A stretch of 10,142 bases of DNA from an uncultured Sulfurovum sp. (GCA_947313765.1 CAMZNQ010000350.1:1-10142); one strand, 5' to 3'. Shown: positions 1-7,719, numbered from the stretch's first letter. Notes: generated by a model not told the origin, from the letters alone. Numbers and translations are program-made.

Positions 1-923
1 GGTGTATTGTTATCTAGCCATTCAGTTGCCATAAAAATCTTTTCTGCTACCTTTTTAGCTCTCTCTTCCCACTCTGGCATATTGTGGTTTTTAAAGAAAA
101 CCTGCCAATCATGTTTAACCATTGCAGAGCATGTTGCCTCTGGGATTAGCATGGCATCACAACTATCCATGAAACTTTCAAAATACTCAATATTTGCTTT
201 TGTCATACGCTCAACAGAGTCAATAGCACCTGTAAAGTAGGCAGGAGCACCACAACATAGTTGCTCTTTTGGAATGAAAATATCTATGTTTAGCTCTTTT
301 AAAATTTCTACTAAACTCTCTCCAATTCCAAGGTAGTTATAGTTAGCTAGACAGCCAATAAATAGAGCTACACGCATATTTTTTTTATCTTGGTTTGGTG
401 CTAGTATCTCTTCAGGTTGTGAGTTTAGGAAACTTATTTTTGAGATAGATGGAAGTAGTCTACCTTTTTTAACCATTGGGAAAGAGAATCTAGCTCTTAA
501 ACCTCTACCTTTATCATCTTCGGCTAAGGCACATGTTTTAAACATAAAGCCAAATTTCATGACAATATCCATCACTTTTCTATGTTCTAGTAGATAGAAG
601 ATAGCTTTTTTAAACCATGCAATTCCAAATTTATCTGCAATATCTGCTCTAACCTCCTCAATGACCATATCGGTTGGTAGGGAGTTTGGACATACATCTA
701 CACAGTTTGTACAGAGAAAACAGCTCTCAAAAATATCTTTGGCATTTTTATCTAATTCTAAATTACCTTGTTGATATTGACCAAGTAGTTCAATAAAACC
801 TCTTGGAGATGTCACTTCATCTGAATTTACTTGATGAATGGTACATACGGGAATACATTTTCCACACTTAACACAATCGTCAGATGTCTCTTGGAAATTA
901 AATATATCTTCTATTTTTTTCAT
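1..923 (-). CDS. Fe-S oxidoreductase subunit, CCG domain (GlpC/GlcF/LutA-like), 3' end missing
   Basis: Reading from the ATG at 921-923 the frame stays open to position 1, giving 307 residues; the C-terminus lies outside the window. Two ferredoxin-type cluster motifs are visible: C17-C20-C23-C27 and C68-C71-C74-C78-P79, both CxxCxxCxxxC. A CCG domain follows, with C191 in GCLANY, CCG at 223-225 and C265 in EATCSAM. This is the layout of soluble electron-transfer subunits of glycerol-3-phosphate, glycolate or lactate dehydrogenases, which pass electrons from a flavoprotein to the quinone pool; family members are usually about 400-430 residues. The substrate cannot be told from this part. A plausible ribosome binding site (GAGAAG) precedes the ATG. 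The gene follows hemN by 56 bases, and a 9-bp hairpin lies between them. From memory, C. jejuni also has a ferredoxin-type protein next to hemN, so the pairing is probably old. Family call is firm, specific function unknown. Confidence 0.9.
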   Translation of the reverse strand, partial: MKKIEDIFNFQETSDDCVKCGKCIPVCTIHQVNSDEVTSPRGFIELLGQYQQGNLELDKNAKDIFESCFLCTNCVDVCPNSLPTDMVIEEVRADIADKFGIAWFKKAIFYLLEHRKVMDIVMKFGFMFKTCALAEDDKGRGLRARFSFPMVKKGRLLPSISKISFLNSQPEEILAPNQDKKNMRVALFIGCLANYNYLGIGESLVEILKELNIDIFIPKEQLCCGAPAYFTGAIDSVERMTKANIEYFESFMDSCDAMLIPEATCSAMVKHDWQVFFKNHNMPEWEERAKKVAEKIFMATEWLDNNT

Positions 924-936
924 ATTGCTTCTCGTG

Positions 937-959
937 TAGTGTAGCTATTGGCTACACTA
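937..959. repeat. Perfect 9-bp inverted repeat between hemN and the Fe-S gene
   Basis: TAGTGTAGC (937-945) and GCTACACTA (951-959) are exact reverse complements with a 5-base loop. In the hemN-to-Fe-S message the hairpin would end 13 bases before the Fe-S ATG and is not followed by a U run, so it does not look like a terminator in that direction. On the plus strand it is followed by a T run at 964-971, which would fit a terminator for antisense transcription, but no plus-strand gene is seen there. An operator or an mRNA-processing or stabilising hairpin is also possible. Confidence 0.6.
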
Positions 960-979
960 TTAATTTTTTTTGAATATAT

Positions 980-2347
980 CTAAACAGTCTTAGAGAAAGT
1001 TTTTTTACTCTTAGCATACTTTTTCATATAGGCATCAAATGGCATGGCAATATTTCTTATGAGTAGTGTTCCTGTTGTACTTACAGATATTTTACCATTA
1101 TCTACTTTTAGTAAATCTGCCTCTTCAAACTCTTTTAGTGATTCAAGTGCATCAGCAAAATATTCATCAAATTTAATGTTATGCTCAACTTCTACACGTT
1201 TCATATCTATAGAAAAGTTTGCCATAAGTTCCATAATGACAGCTTTTCTTAAAAAATCATCATCATTTAGCTCTACACCTCTCTCAAAAGGTAATCTTCC
1301 TGCATCAAGAGCCTCTTCGTACTTTTTCATATCTTTTGTATTTTGAGCGTAATATCTACCACCTTCTCCAATGCTTGTTAGCCCAATACCAACGAGGTTT
1401 GCACCACCTTTTGTTGTATAGCCTTGGAAGTTTCTATGTAGCTCTCCTTTATCTATTGCTCCAAAAAGTTCATCTTCTGGTTTTGCAAAGTGATCCATAC
1501 CTACCATTTTGTATCCATGCTTTTCAAAAAAGTCAATTGTATATTTAAATATTTGAAGTTTAACTTCAGGAGAGGGTAGGGTGGTCTCATCAAATTTACG
1601 CATAGTCTTCATAAGCCAAGGCACATGGGCATAGTTAAAGATAGCTACACGGTCTGGGTTTAGTTGAGTTGATAGCTCTAGTGTCTCTTTAAATGTATTT
1701 AGTGTTTGATATGGTAGTCCATATATAAAATCAGTATTGATGGAGTTGATTCCATATTTTCTTGCCAACTCAACAGCATTTTTTGTTAGTTGAAGTGGTT
1801 GAATTCGGTGTATCTCTTTTTGAACCTTTTCATTTAGGTCTTGTACTCCAAATGAGATACGATTAAATCCATGTTTTTTAAAGACTTTCATCTGCTCTTC
1901 ATTAAAATATCTTGGGTCTATCTCACAAGATATCTCTGCCTCTTTACTCCAGTTTTTAAATTTTGACTTTACATAAGATACAATCTCATCAAGTTCAAAT
2001 GCCTTATAGTACGTTGGTGTTCCCCCACCAAAGTGAAATTGAATTACCTCTCTTGATGTATCAATATGTTGAGCTAGAATATCTATCTCTTTTTTTAGCT
2101 ACTCAATGTAACGGCTTAATTTATTCTCTTTTGATGTAAAGACAACATTACAACCACAAAAATAACATGCACTTCTACAAAATGGTAGGTGAATATATAG
2201 AGAGATTTTATCTTTAGAGTTATCTAAAAAATTAAGATATCTCTCATATTTAAAATCACTGTTAAACTCCAATGCTGTTGGGTAGGAGGTGTATCTTGGG
2301 CCGGGTTTAGAGTATTTTGAGAACTTCTCAAAGTCTATATTGCTCAT
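980..2347 (-). pseudogene. hemN: Oxygen-independent coproporphyrinogen III oxidase, interrupted by in-frame TAG
   Basis: HemN is a radical-SAM enzyme that decarboxylates coproporphyrinogen III to protoporphyrinogen IX without oxygen, a late step of haem synthesis. Read from the ATG at 2345-2347 to the TAG at 980-982 the gene has 455 sense-length codons, like E. coli HemN (457). The N-terminal part holds PGPRYTSYPTA and the [4Fe-4S] motif C57-C61-C64-C66 (CxxxCxxCxC). After the break come GGGTPT (107-112), EIDPR, RISFGVQDL and YGLPYQT, all typical of HemN. Codon 83 (2099-2101) is TAG. Both sides are in the same frame, so this is one substitution, not a frameshift, and the flanking residues (RYIE, then LKKEI) are contiguous family sequence. 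TAG also ends hemN itself, the SPFH gene and the 7922-8401 gene, so TAG is an ordinary stop here. The 82-residue front piece carries the cluster cysteines, so the downstream piece alone could not be active. Either a true nonsense mutation or a base-call error. Confidence 0.9.
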
Positions 2348-2369
2348 TTAGTATATTTCCTTTTTTTTC

Positions 2370-2378
2370 AATATAGCA
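2370..2378 (-). promoter_or_regulatory. Possible extended -10 promoter for hemN
   Basis: The minus strand reads TGCTATATT in the 36-base gap between the argF stop and the hemN ATG, followed by an A-rich run with AAGGA ahead of the hemN start. It fits the extended -10 pattern seen elsewhere in this window, but the hexamer is imperfect and no -35 is seen. hemN may simply be read through from argF. Confidence 0.35.
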
Positions 2379-2383
2379 TAATA

Positions 2384-3310
2384 TTATTTATTTTTATGTT
2401 GATTTAACCAAACCATAATTCCTTTTTGTGCATGTAGTCTATTTTCTGCCTCTAAAAATATGCTTTCTGAATGTTTTTCAAATATCTCTTCACTAACTTC
2501 AAGACCACGATAGGCAGGGAGACAGTGTAGGAAGATAGCATCTTTTTGGGCTAAGTTCATAAGTTTCTCATCAACAATATAGCCATTAAAAGCCTCTATT
2601 CTCTCCTCTTTTTCATCCTCTTGCCCCATTGACACCCATGTATCTGTTGTGACTACATTTGCACCCTCTACGACCTCTTTGGGGTCATGGCTAAATGTTA
2701 AGATTGCACCACTCTCTTTTGCTAACTCTAGTGCTATCTCTACAACTTTTGGGTCACACTCATACCCTTTTGGGGTTGATACTCTAAGTTCAAATCCCAT
2801 TTTTGAAGCTAATAGTAACCATGAGTGGGTCATATTGTTTTTTCCATCTCCAACATAAGCTACAATTGGATTTTCTATGCCAGATTCTAACATTGTTAGA
2901 TAGTCAGTCATAAGTTGAACAGGATGGTAGGAGTCGGTTAATCCATTTATGACAGGTACTTTAGAGTACTCTGCAAACTCTTCTATTTTAGTATGTTCAA
3001 AGGTTCGTATCATAACCATATCTACCATACGGCTAATAACTCTAGCTGTATCTTTCATTGGCTCTCCACGTCCAAGTTGTATATCATTAGAGGATAAAAA
3101 GAGTCCAACTCCACCAAGTTGGTATATTCCTACTTCAAAACTTACCCTTGTTCTTGTCGAACTCTTTTCAAAAATCATTCCAAGTGTCTGTTTCTCCATG
3201 TACGGTACAAACTCTTTTGCTTTTGTCTCTTTTTTTATTTTTTGAGCTAGAGTAATCATCTCTAAAAGTTCAGTTTTTGTAAAATCTTTTAGACTTAAAA
3301 AATGTCTCAT
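2384..3310 (-). CDS. argF: Ornithine carbamoyltransferase
   Basis: Transfers the carbamoyl group of carbamoyl phosphate to ornithine, giving citrulline for arginine synthesis; a cytosolic enzyme, normally a trimer. The 308-residue product is of normal length and has all family signatures: the carbamoyl-phosphate loop S51-T52-R53-T54-R55, HPVQ at 129-132, a WVSMG segment for ornithine binding, and HCLP at 262-265 with the ornithine-site cysteine C263. ENRLHAQK at 289-296 is the usual C-terminal signature. The ATG at 3308-3310 has AGGAA 6 bases upstream on the minus strand, which supports this start. It sits between the helicase gene (96-base gap with a candidate promoter) and hemN (36-base gap). 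From memory, argF is also close to hemN and hemB in Campylobacter jejuni. The enzyme could be a catabolic paralogue in principle, but no arginine deiminase genes are nearby. Confidence 0.97.
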   Translation of the reverse strand: MRHFLSLKDFTKTELLEMITLAQKIKKETKAKEFVPYMEKQTLGMIFEKSSTRTRVSFEVGIYQLGGVGLFLSSNDIQLGRGEPMKDTARVISRMVDMVMIRTFEHTKIEEFAEYSKVPVINGLTDSYHPVQLMTDYLTMLESGIENPIVAYVGDGKNNMTHSWLLLASKMGFELRVSTPKGYECDPKVVEIALELAKESGAILTFSHDPKEVVEGANVVTTDTWVSMGQEDEKEERIEAFNGYIVDEKLMNLAQKDAIFLHCLPAYRGLEVSEEIFEKHSESIFLEAENRLHAQKGIMVWLNQHKNK

Positions 3311-3355
3311 GGGAAGTTCCTAATTTATTGAAATAGATAGTAAAATAAGAGAAAC

Positions 3356-3364
3356 ATTTTACCA
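3356..3364 (-). promoter_or_regulatory. Extended -10 promoter candidate for argF
   Basis: The minus strand reads TGGTAAAAT, an extended -10 with one mismatch to TATAAT, about 46 bases before the argF ATG in an AT-rich gap. No clear -35 box is present, which is usual for Campylobacterota sigma-70 promoters. The call is from pattern alone. Confidence 0.5.
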
Positions 3365-3406
3365 TGAAATTTTTATAAAGAAATTAATATAATAACTACT
3401 TAACTC

Positions 3407-4672
3407 TTATTTTCTCTTTTTATCTTTATCTTTTTTTTTAGAGGCATAAGTATATTTTCTTATCTTGTCATAATCTATATATCCCTTTTTTTCTCTTAGA
3501 GTTTTTTTTACAGGTCGTTTTTGTCTAGGTTGTTTGTCTGTCAATTCAAACCCCTCATAAACCTCTCTTTTGATATTTAACTTTAAATTTTTCTCTATTT
3601 TTGAAAAAGCATTATAATCATCTATGGTTAAGATAGTAATAACAGAGCCTTTTTGATTTGCCCGTCCTGTTCTTCCCACTCTATGGGTAAAATCATCTGT
3701 ACTATTTGGAAGTTCATAGTTTATGACCATCTCAAGTTGAGGTATATCAATTCCTCTACTTGCAATATCTGTAGCTACTAAAATTTGAGTTTTCCCAGAC
3801 TTTAAAAGAGCTAATGATTTAGAACGGGTACTTCTTTTAATGTCTCCATGAATAATGGATACTCTAATGTTTTTTGATTTTAAAAATTCATAAACTTTAT
3901 TTGCAGAAACTTTTGTAGTTTTAAAGAGAAGAACTTGTTGTAGTTTTTTATCTTCAATAAGTTTAACGATTAGTTCATCTTTTCTTTTTCTATCTACTTT
4001 ATATGCACGATGAGAAATTTTATCTACTGTATCTCTTCTATCACTTACCTCTACAATGGCTGGTTTTTTTAAAAACTCTTTAGCTAATCGTTTAATGTTT
4101 TGAGAAATAGTAGCAGAAAACATTAGAGTCTGTTTTGGAGATTTACACTCTTTTAGTATGCTTTTTATCTCATTTAGAAATCCAAGTTCTAGCATAGTAT
4201 CGGCTTCATCTAAAACAACTGTATTTATATGTTCTAAATTAATCTTTTTATCTGCTAAAAAATCTTGTAATCGTCCAGGGGTTGCCACAATAATATCTGT
4301 ACCTTTTTTTAGTTTTGCTAACTGTATAGACTTTGGTGTTCCACCTTTAACTTTTACACACTCTATCTCAAGATTTTTTCCTAAAGATGTAATTGTTCGT
4401 GTTACTTGGTCAACTAATTCAATGGTTGGAACAATAATTAAGGCACGAATTACTTTATTTTCTGGTTTAACTATCTTTTGGAGTTTATGGAGCAGTGGTA
4501 TGACATAAGAGGCTGTTTTTCCTGTTCCTGACTTAGATGCCCCAAGAATATCCAGATTTTTCATTGCTAATGGTATTACTCTCTTCTGAATAGATGTTGT
4601 GTTAGTGTAGTTCTCAATGGCGATAGCTTTTATGATTGATGGATGTATGTTTAATTTTTCAAATGCTTTGAT
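3407..4672 (-). CDS. DEAD-box RNA helicase (RhlE-type), apparent ATC start
   Basis: ATP-dependent RNA helicase, expected to act in ribosome assembly or RNA turnover. Counting from the ATC at 4670-4672 (421 residues): Q motif with F4 and Q29 (TTSIQ), motif I SGTGKT at 48-53, PTIEL about 82-86, TPGR about 131-134, DEAD at 155-158, SAT at 186-188, ATDIASRGID about 300-309 and HRVGRTGR at 330-337, then a lysine-rich C-terminal tail. The first in-frame ATG is at 4562-4564 and would delete the whole Q motif. The conserved N-terminus (AFEKLNIHPSIIKAI) begins at ATC-AAA-GCA, with AAGGA (4679-4683) six bases upstream and an in-frame TAA just above. No ATG, GTG or TTG lies between that TAA and 4564. 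The start is therefore a rare AUC initiation codon, a mutated ATG, or a base-call error. A strong promoter lies just upstream, so the gene heads its own unit leading to argF. Confidence 0.9.
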   Translation of the reverse strand: MKAFEKLNIHPSIIKAIAIENYTNTTSIQKRVIPLAMKNLDILGASKSGTGKTASYVIPLLHKLQKIVKPENKVIRALIIVPTIELVDQVTRTITSLGKNLEIECVKVKGGTPKSIQLAKLKKGTDIIVATPGRLQDFLADKKINLEHINTVVLDEADTMLELGFLNEIKSILKECKSPKQTLMFSATISQNIKRLAKEFLKKPAIVEVSDRRDTVDKISHRAYKVDRKRKDELIVKLIEDKKLQQVLLFKTTKVSANKVYEFLKSKNIRVSIIHGDIKRSTRSKSLALLKSGKTQILVATDIASRGIDIPQLEMVINYELPNSTDDFTHRVGRTGRANQKGSVITILTIDDYNAFSKIEKNLKLNIKREVYEGFELTDKQPRQKRPVKKTLREKKGYIDYDKIRKYTYASKKKDKDKKRK

Positions 4673-4678
4673 GGTGTT

Positions 4679-4683
4679 TCCTT
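4679..4683 (-). promoter_or_regulatory. Ribosome binding site of the helicase gene, placed before an ATC codon
   Basis: AAGGA on the minus strand with a 6-base spacer (AACACC) to the ATC at 4670-4672. The spacing is ideal for initiation at that codon and for none other nearby, which is the main argument that translation was meant to start there. Confidence 0.7.
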
Positions 4684-4713
4684 AGTGATAGAAGATATTA
4701 AAGTAATAGTGCC

Positions 4714-4722
4714 ATTATAGCA
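4714..4722 (-). promoter_or_regulatory. Extended -10 promoter for the helicase gene
   Basis: TGCTATAAT, a perfect extended -10, begins two bases beyond the stop codon of the pseudouridine synthase gene. Transcription would start roughly 7 bases past the hexamer, giving a leader of about 35 bases that holds the AAGGA site. No -35 match was found in the end of the upstream gene. Confidence 0.7.
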
Positions 4723-4724
4723 AA

Positions 4725-5579
4725 TTACTTTAAAAGAGCATAAAACTCTTTAGGTGCATCTATAGTGAAGCTAATAGATTTTTTTGTTTTAGGATGAATA
4801 ATTGTAAGCTTTTTTGAGTGTAAACCCATTTTATCTCCTTTTACTCCATAACGTTCATCACCAATTATGGAGTGTCCTAGCCATGCTAGATGGACTCTAA
4901 TTTGATGTTGTCTTCCTGTTTCTAGTTTTACCTCTAAAAGTGAACGTGTTGGAGTTGACTCTTTAACTTCATAGTGTGTAATTGCTTTTTTAGCCCTTGG
5001 GTCTTCTCCTACATGCATTTTATATATTTTTTCTTCTAAGCGTAATGGTTGGTTTATTGTCCCTTTTTTCTCTTTTAACTCTCCATTTACAATAGCTAAA
5101 TAGCACTTTTGGGAATTATGCCAATTTTTCATAACCAACTCTCTTGTCTCTTTAGATGTTGCAAAAAGTAGAACACCTGAAGTTTCTCGGTCAAGCCTAT
5201 GTACAGGGAAAATAGTTACTCTTTTTTTTCGATTTGACACTTGATTTCTAAGAATTGCAAGGGCGTGTTCTCTATTTTCTTGGGTTGTTCCTACAGAGAG
5301 TAACCCTGCTGGTTTATTGATTGCAATTAAATCATTGTCTTGGTAGAGTATTTCTAGGCTTTTTATAGTTTTAGATGAAGCTCTTTTTTGAATAACTCCA
5401 ACTTCAACAATGTCATCTTCACTTAGGGGAAAATCATGCTTTGTTGTAACTTCTCCATTAACAGCTACAGAAGCCATTTTTAGACGCTCTTTAATCTTCT
5501 TTTTTGACCAACCTTTTAGTCTATCAAAAAGAAATATTAAAAGAGTTCCCTCTTGTTCTACTTTAAATTTTTCTGCCAT
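4725..5579 (-). CDS. RluA-family RNA pseudouridine synthase with S4 domain
   Basis: Isomerises uridine to pseudouridine in rRNA or tRNA. The 284-residue product has an N-terminal S4 RNA-binding domain (about residues 13-60, including SKKKIKERL and VAVNGE), then the catalytic RluA domain. This includes INKPAGLLSV at 87-96, HRLDRETSG at 127-135 with catalytic aspartate D130, and the C-terminal block RQHQIRVHLAWLGH followed by GDERYG. The arrangement resembles RluC/RluD, but the target uridine cannot be predicted from sequence. The ATG at 5577-5579 is preceded by AAAAGG on the minus strand. It starts 10 bases after the phosphoesterase stop, so the two are very likely cotranscribed. An AT-only 6-bp inverted repeat near its 3' end is too weak to call a terminator. 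Confidence 0.94.
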   Translation of the reverse strand: MAEKFKVEQEGTLLIFLFDRLKGWSKKKIKERLKMASVAVNGEVTTKHDFPLSEDDIVEVGVIQKRASSKTIKSLEILYQDNDLIAINKPAGLLSVGTTQENREHALAILRNQVSNRKKRVTIFPVHRLDRETSGVLLFATSKETRELVMKNWHNSQKCYLAIVNGELKEKKGTINQPLRLEEKIYKMHVGEDPRAKKAITHYEVKESTPTRSLLEVKLETGRQHQIRVHLAWLGHSIIGDERYGVKGDKMGLHSKKLTIIHPKTKKSISFTIDAPKEFYALLK

Positions 5580-5589
5580 TTTTTACCTT

Positions 5590-6393
5590 TTAAAAATTAA
5601 ATAGTTTAGAACTATTCTGTCTATATGATTCTTGTCTATTCTCAAAAGGTACTGAGTCAAATGAGAGTTTATCTGATTTTATAATCGCACAACTAAGAGA
5701 GCCTCCATATATGGCTGATGTATCTATGCAGATTTTATTTTTATATTTACGAATATCTTTTTGTGATAGATGACCAAATATATGGTAGTGTTGGTTATCT
5801 TTAGCTTCTGTGTGGGTAAATGGTATTAGCTCATCTAGTGATATATTAGGATTCTTACTACGAGATACACATTTTATCATTTTAGATTTAGATATCTTAT
5901 CATCTTCTCTTAAATATTTTTCACTACAAGGCGAGTGTGTTAATGTTACTGAAAAGTTATCATCATACTTGTAATATAACCAAGTTTTAGAGAAGTTGTA
6001 GAGTTTAATGAAAATATCTTTTAGATAATTCTCTCTCTCTAAAAGAGATGCTGTATTATAATATTTTTCTATATTTTGAATTCTTTTAGTTATATATCTA
6101 TATACCATATCTTCATGATTACCTACAATTAAATAGAATCTCTTCTCTTTTCTATTTAAGTGAATGTAATTTTTATAGATAAATTCAATTGTCTCTTTCA
6201 ATTTATTATCATTAGATTTATCAATAAAATCTCCAAGTAAAACAATAGCTCTATTTTGATTTTGGTTAGTGAGTTTAATAAGACCTGTTTTGTCGCAGTG
6301 AAAATCTTGTTTTGCTAAAAGGGTTTTTAGCTCATCTATACATCCATGTACATCGCCAATGACGATGTACTCCATATTTATAGGTAATATCAT
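5590..6393 (-). CDS. Calcineurin-like metallophosphoesterase (PPP/PrpE-like)
   Basis: Predicted cytosolic two-metal phosphoesterase of 267 residues. The metal-ligand set is complete: GDVHG with D14 and H16, GDFID with D55 and D58, GNHE with N92 and H93, THS with H153 and FGHL with H208. The GDVHG...GDxxD...GNHE spacing is that of the PPP superfamily, which includes bacterial serine/threonine phosphatases and diadenosine tetraphosphatases; the substrate here cannot be assigned. A lysine- and tyrosine-rich insert lies between the GNHE and THS motifs. The ATG at 6391-6393 overlaps the stop of the preceding membrane-protein gene in TAATG, so translation is probably coupled. A second ATG six codons in (MEYIVIGD) is also possible, and neither has a clear ribosome binding site. 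The pseudouridine synthase gene follows after 10 bases. Confidence 0.88.
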   Translation of the reverse strand: MILPINMEYIVIGDVHGCIDELKTLLAKQDFHCDKTGLIKLTNQNQNRAIVLLGDFIDKSNDNKLKETIEFIYKNYIHLNRKEKRFYLIVGNHEDMVYRYITKRIQNIEKYYNTASLLERENYLKDIFIKLYNFSKTWLYYKYDDNFSVTLTHSPCSEKYLREDDKISKSKMIKCVSRSKNPNISLDELIPFTHTEAKDNQHYHIFGHLSQKDIRKYKNKICIDTSAIYGGSLSCAIIKSDKLSFDSVPFENRQESYRQNSSKLFNF

Positions 6394-6809
6394 TAAGAGA
6401 TATTAATATCTCTTCTTGCTGCATTCAATTCAATAATAAATCCACCAGTAGCATCAATAAGAGACATCATTCCTAAAATTAAGAATGTTGAGTTTTGAGC
6501 CCAAGGAACCATGAAGAACATTACTACAAAAATTATGGCAATAAGGAAACTTTGAAGAGTCTCTCCTGCACCAAATCCCTTTGCTGTTGCTGCTTTTGAA
6601 ATCTCAAAGAAAAGAGCAAGAGAACCTGCAATTAAAAAAAGCTCTCTAACTCTTATAATAAAGTCTCTCTCTGGACTAATATGATGTATTAAAACTACCG
6701 AATTTAAATTTAAATCTTTAAGGTAATCAACATACTCATAACCTAAGTGCATTCCTATATATGCAACTAAAATCCATGTAAACACTGACATTTTTGTAAT
6801 TAAAAACAA
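6393..6809 (-). CDS. Small four-helix integral membrane protein, unknown function
   Basis: A 138-residue protein that I do not recognise. Four hydrophobic segments are visible at about 8-24, 54-71, 86-103 and 107-128. The C-terminus (NAARRDINIS) is positively charged, which with an even number of helices suggests both ends face the cytoplasm. The start is TTG at 6807-6809, chosen because AAGGA (6816-6820) lies 6 bases upstream; the ATG six codons further in (6789-6791) has no such site. It begins 22 bases after the SPFH gene stop and overlaps the phosphoesterase start. Its place next to an SPFH gene resembles that of NfeD partners, but helices run almost to the C-terminus and there is no room for the soluble NfeD OB-fold. 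A structural or regulatory partner of the SPFH protein is an inference from position only. Confidence 0.8.
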   Translation of the reverse strand: MFLITKMSVFTWILVAYIGMHLGYEYVDYLKDLNLNSVVLIHHISPERDFIIRVRELFLIAGSLALFFEISKAATAKGFGAGETLQSFLIAIIFVVMFFMVPWAQNSTFLILGMMSLIDATGGFIIELNAARRDINIS

Positions 6810-6815
6810 TCTTTA

Positions 6816-6820
6816 TCCTT
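6816..6820 (-). promoter_or_regulatory. Ribosome binding site supporting a TTG start at 6809
   Basis: AAGGA on the minus strand, 6 bases before TTG at 6807-6809. It decides in favour of the TTG over the ATG at 6789-6791. Confidence 0.6.
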
Positions 6821-6831
6821 TTTTCTTTTTT

Positions 6832-7713
6832 CTAATTATCTACTGAACGACTTATATATTCTGCGTTCATAATTTTACTCATTGGTTGGTCTGTCTCTGT
6901 TGGATAGAGTACAAATTTAGAGTTTGATGATGATGATAGCTCTTTCATGGAGTCTATATATGCTGTTTTTGTTAAAAATTGCATAATTTTTTCATCTGAA
7001 AGAGTAGGCATTAACTCTTTTAAATCTTTAATAACTTTATGAGTTGCTTCTGCTCGTTTTTCAATAAGTACTTTTTCACTGTCTGCATGAAGTTCATGTA
7101 CTTTATGGTCAGATTCAGCTTTAAGAATAGAAGCTCTACTCTCTTTTTCAGCAACAATCTCTTTTTGCATTGCCTCTCTAATTGATGGAGGTGGAGTGAT
7201 ACTCTCAAATTTAACCAAAATAACATCAATACCCCAACGTTTACAATCCTCTTTCATGTGGTCACGAATCTTTTTAGAGAGTGCATCCTGTTGTTTTTGA
7301 ATATCTGCAAGATTCATCTGTCCCAATTGATTTAGAGTACTACTCATAACCAGACTTGTTACAGATTTTTCATAATCTTCAACATCCATGACAGCTTTAG
7401 TTGGTTCAACTATTTTGATGGTTGCAATCATGTCAACATCTAATTCAATATTATCTTTTGTTACAATAGTTTGATTTGGTGGGTCAATAGGTTGCTCTTT
7501 TAAACTAACCTCTCCAACTACTACCTCTACACCTGGTATATATCGATTAATACCCTCTGTAATAACTCTATCTTTACCTAATCGGTTATCTAAAACCAAT
7601 GCTTTTTGAGCATCTACGATTATGATTGGTAAAAAACCTTGAAATCCGATAGTATAGTGTATAACTACACCAATGGATATGAGTATGAAGATTATTATCA
7701 TCCAAAATTCCAT
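6832..7713 (-). CDS. SPFH/band 7 (stomatin-like) membrane protein
   Basis: A 293-residue membrane-anchored SPFH protein. One hydrophobic segment (about 2-24, FWMIIIFILISIGVVIHY) anchors the N-terminus. The SPFH domain follows, with PPNQTIVTKDNIELDVD and a WGIDVILVKFESITPP block near residues 160-185. Then comes a charged coiled-coil stretch rich in E, K and A (IVAEKESRASILKAES) to about 245, and a polar tail. SPFH proteins form large ring-like membrane assemblies that scaffold proteases or organise membrane domains; the specific role here is unknown. I chose the ATG at 7711-7713, not an upstream in-frame TTG at 7747-7749, because GAGGGA (7720-7725) sits 6 bases before it and the extra 12 residues look non-conserved. 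It is the first gene of a likely operon with the four-helix protein, phosphoesterase and pseudouridine synthase. Confidence 0.9.
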   Translation of the reverse strand: MEFWMIIIFILISIGVVIHYTIGFQGFLPIIIVDAQKALVLDNRLGKDRVITEGINRYIPGVEVVVGEVSLKEQPIDPPNQTIVTKDNIELDVDMIATIKIVEPTKAVMDVEDYEKSVTSLVMSSTLNQLGQMNLADIQKQQDALSKKIRDHMKEDCKRWGIDVILVKFESITPPPSIREAMQKEIVAEKESRASILKAESDHKVHELHADSEKVLIEKRAEATHKVIKDLKELMPTLSDEKIMQFLTKTAYIDSMKELSSSSNSKFVLYPTETDQPMSKIMNAEYISRSVDN

Positions 7714-7719
7714 AACAGT

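Noticed and set aside
1044..1548. Open plus-strand frames across the hemN region
   Set aside because: They are antisense to the well-conserved hemN reading frame, have no ribosome binding sites and encode no recognisable protein.
2099..2347. The 82-codon hemN front piece as a separate small radical-SAM peptide gene
   Set aside because: It ends mid-domain and the following codons continue the HemN alignment in the same frame, so it is a fragment of one gene.
4158..4508. 116-codon plus-strand open frame inside the helicase gene
   Set aside because: It is opposite to the conserved helicase motifs and its composition is that of a reverse-strand shadow.
4733..4751. AAAGAG/CTCTTT inverted repeat at the 3' end of the pseudouridine synthase gene as a terminator
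   Set aside because: The stem is only 6 bp with two GC pairs and lies inside the coding sequence; the T run after it is short. Not strong enough to call.
7020..7229. 69-codon minus-strand frame overlapping the SPFH coiled coil
   Set aside because: It is a shifted frame within a clearly coding SPFH gene, without its own start signals.
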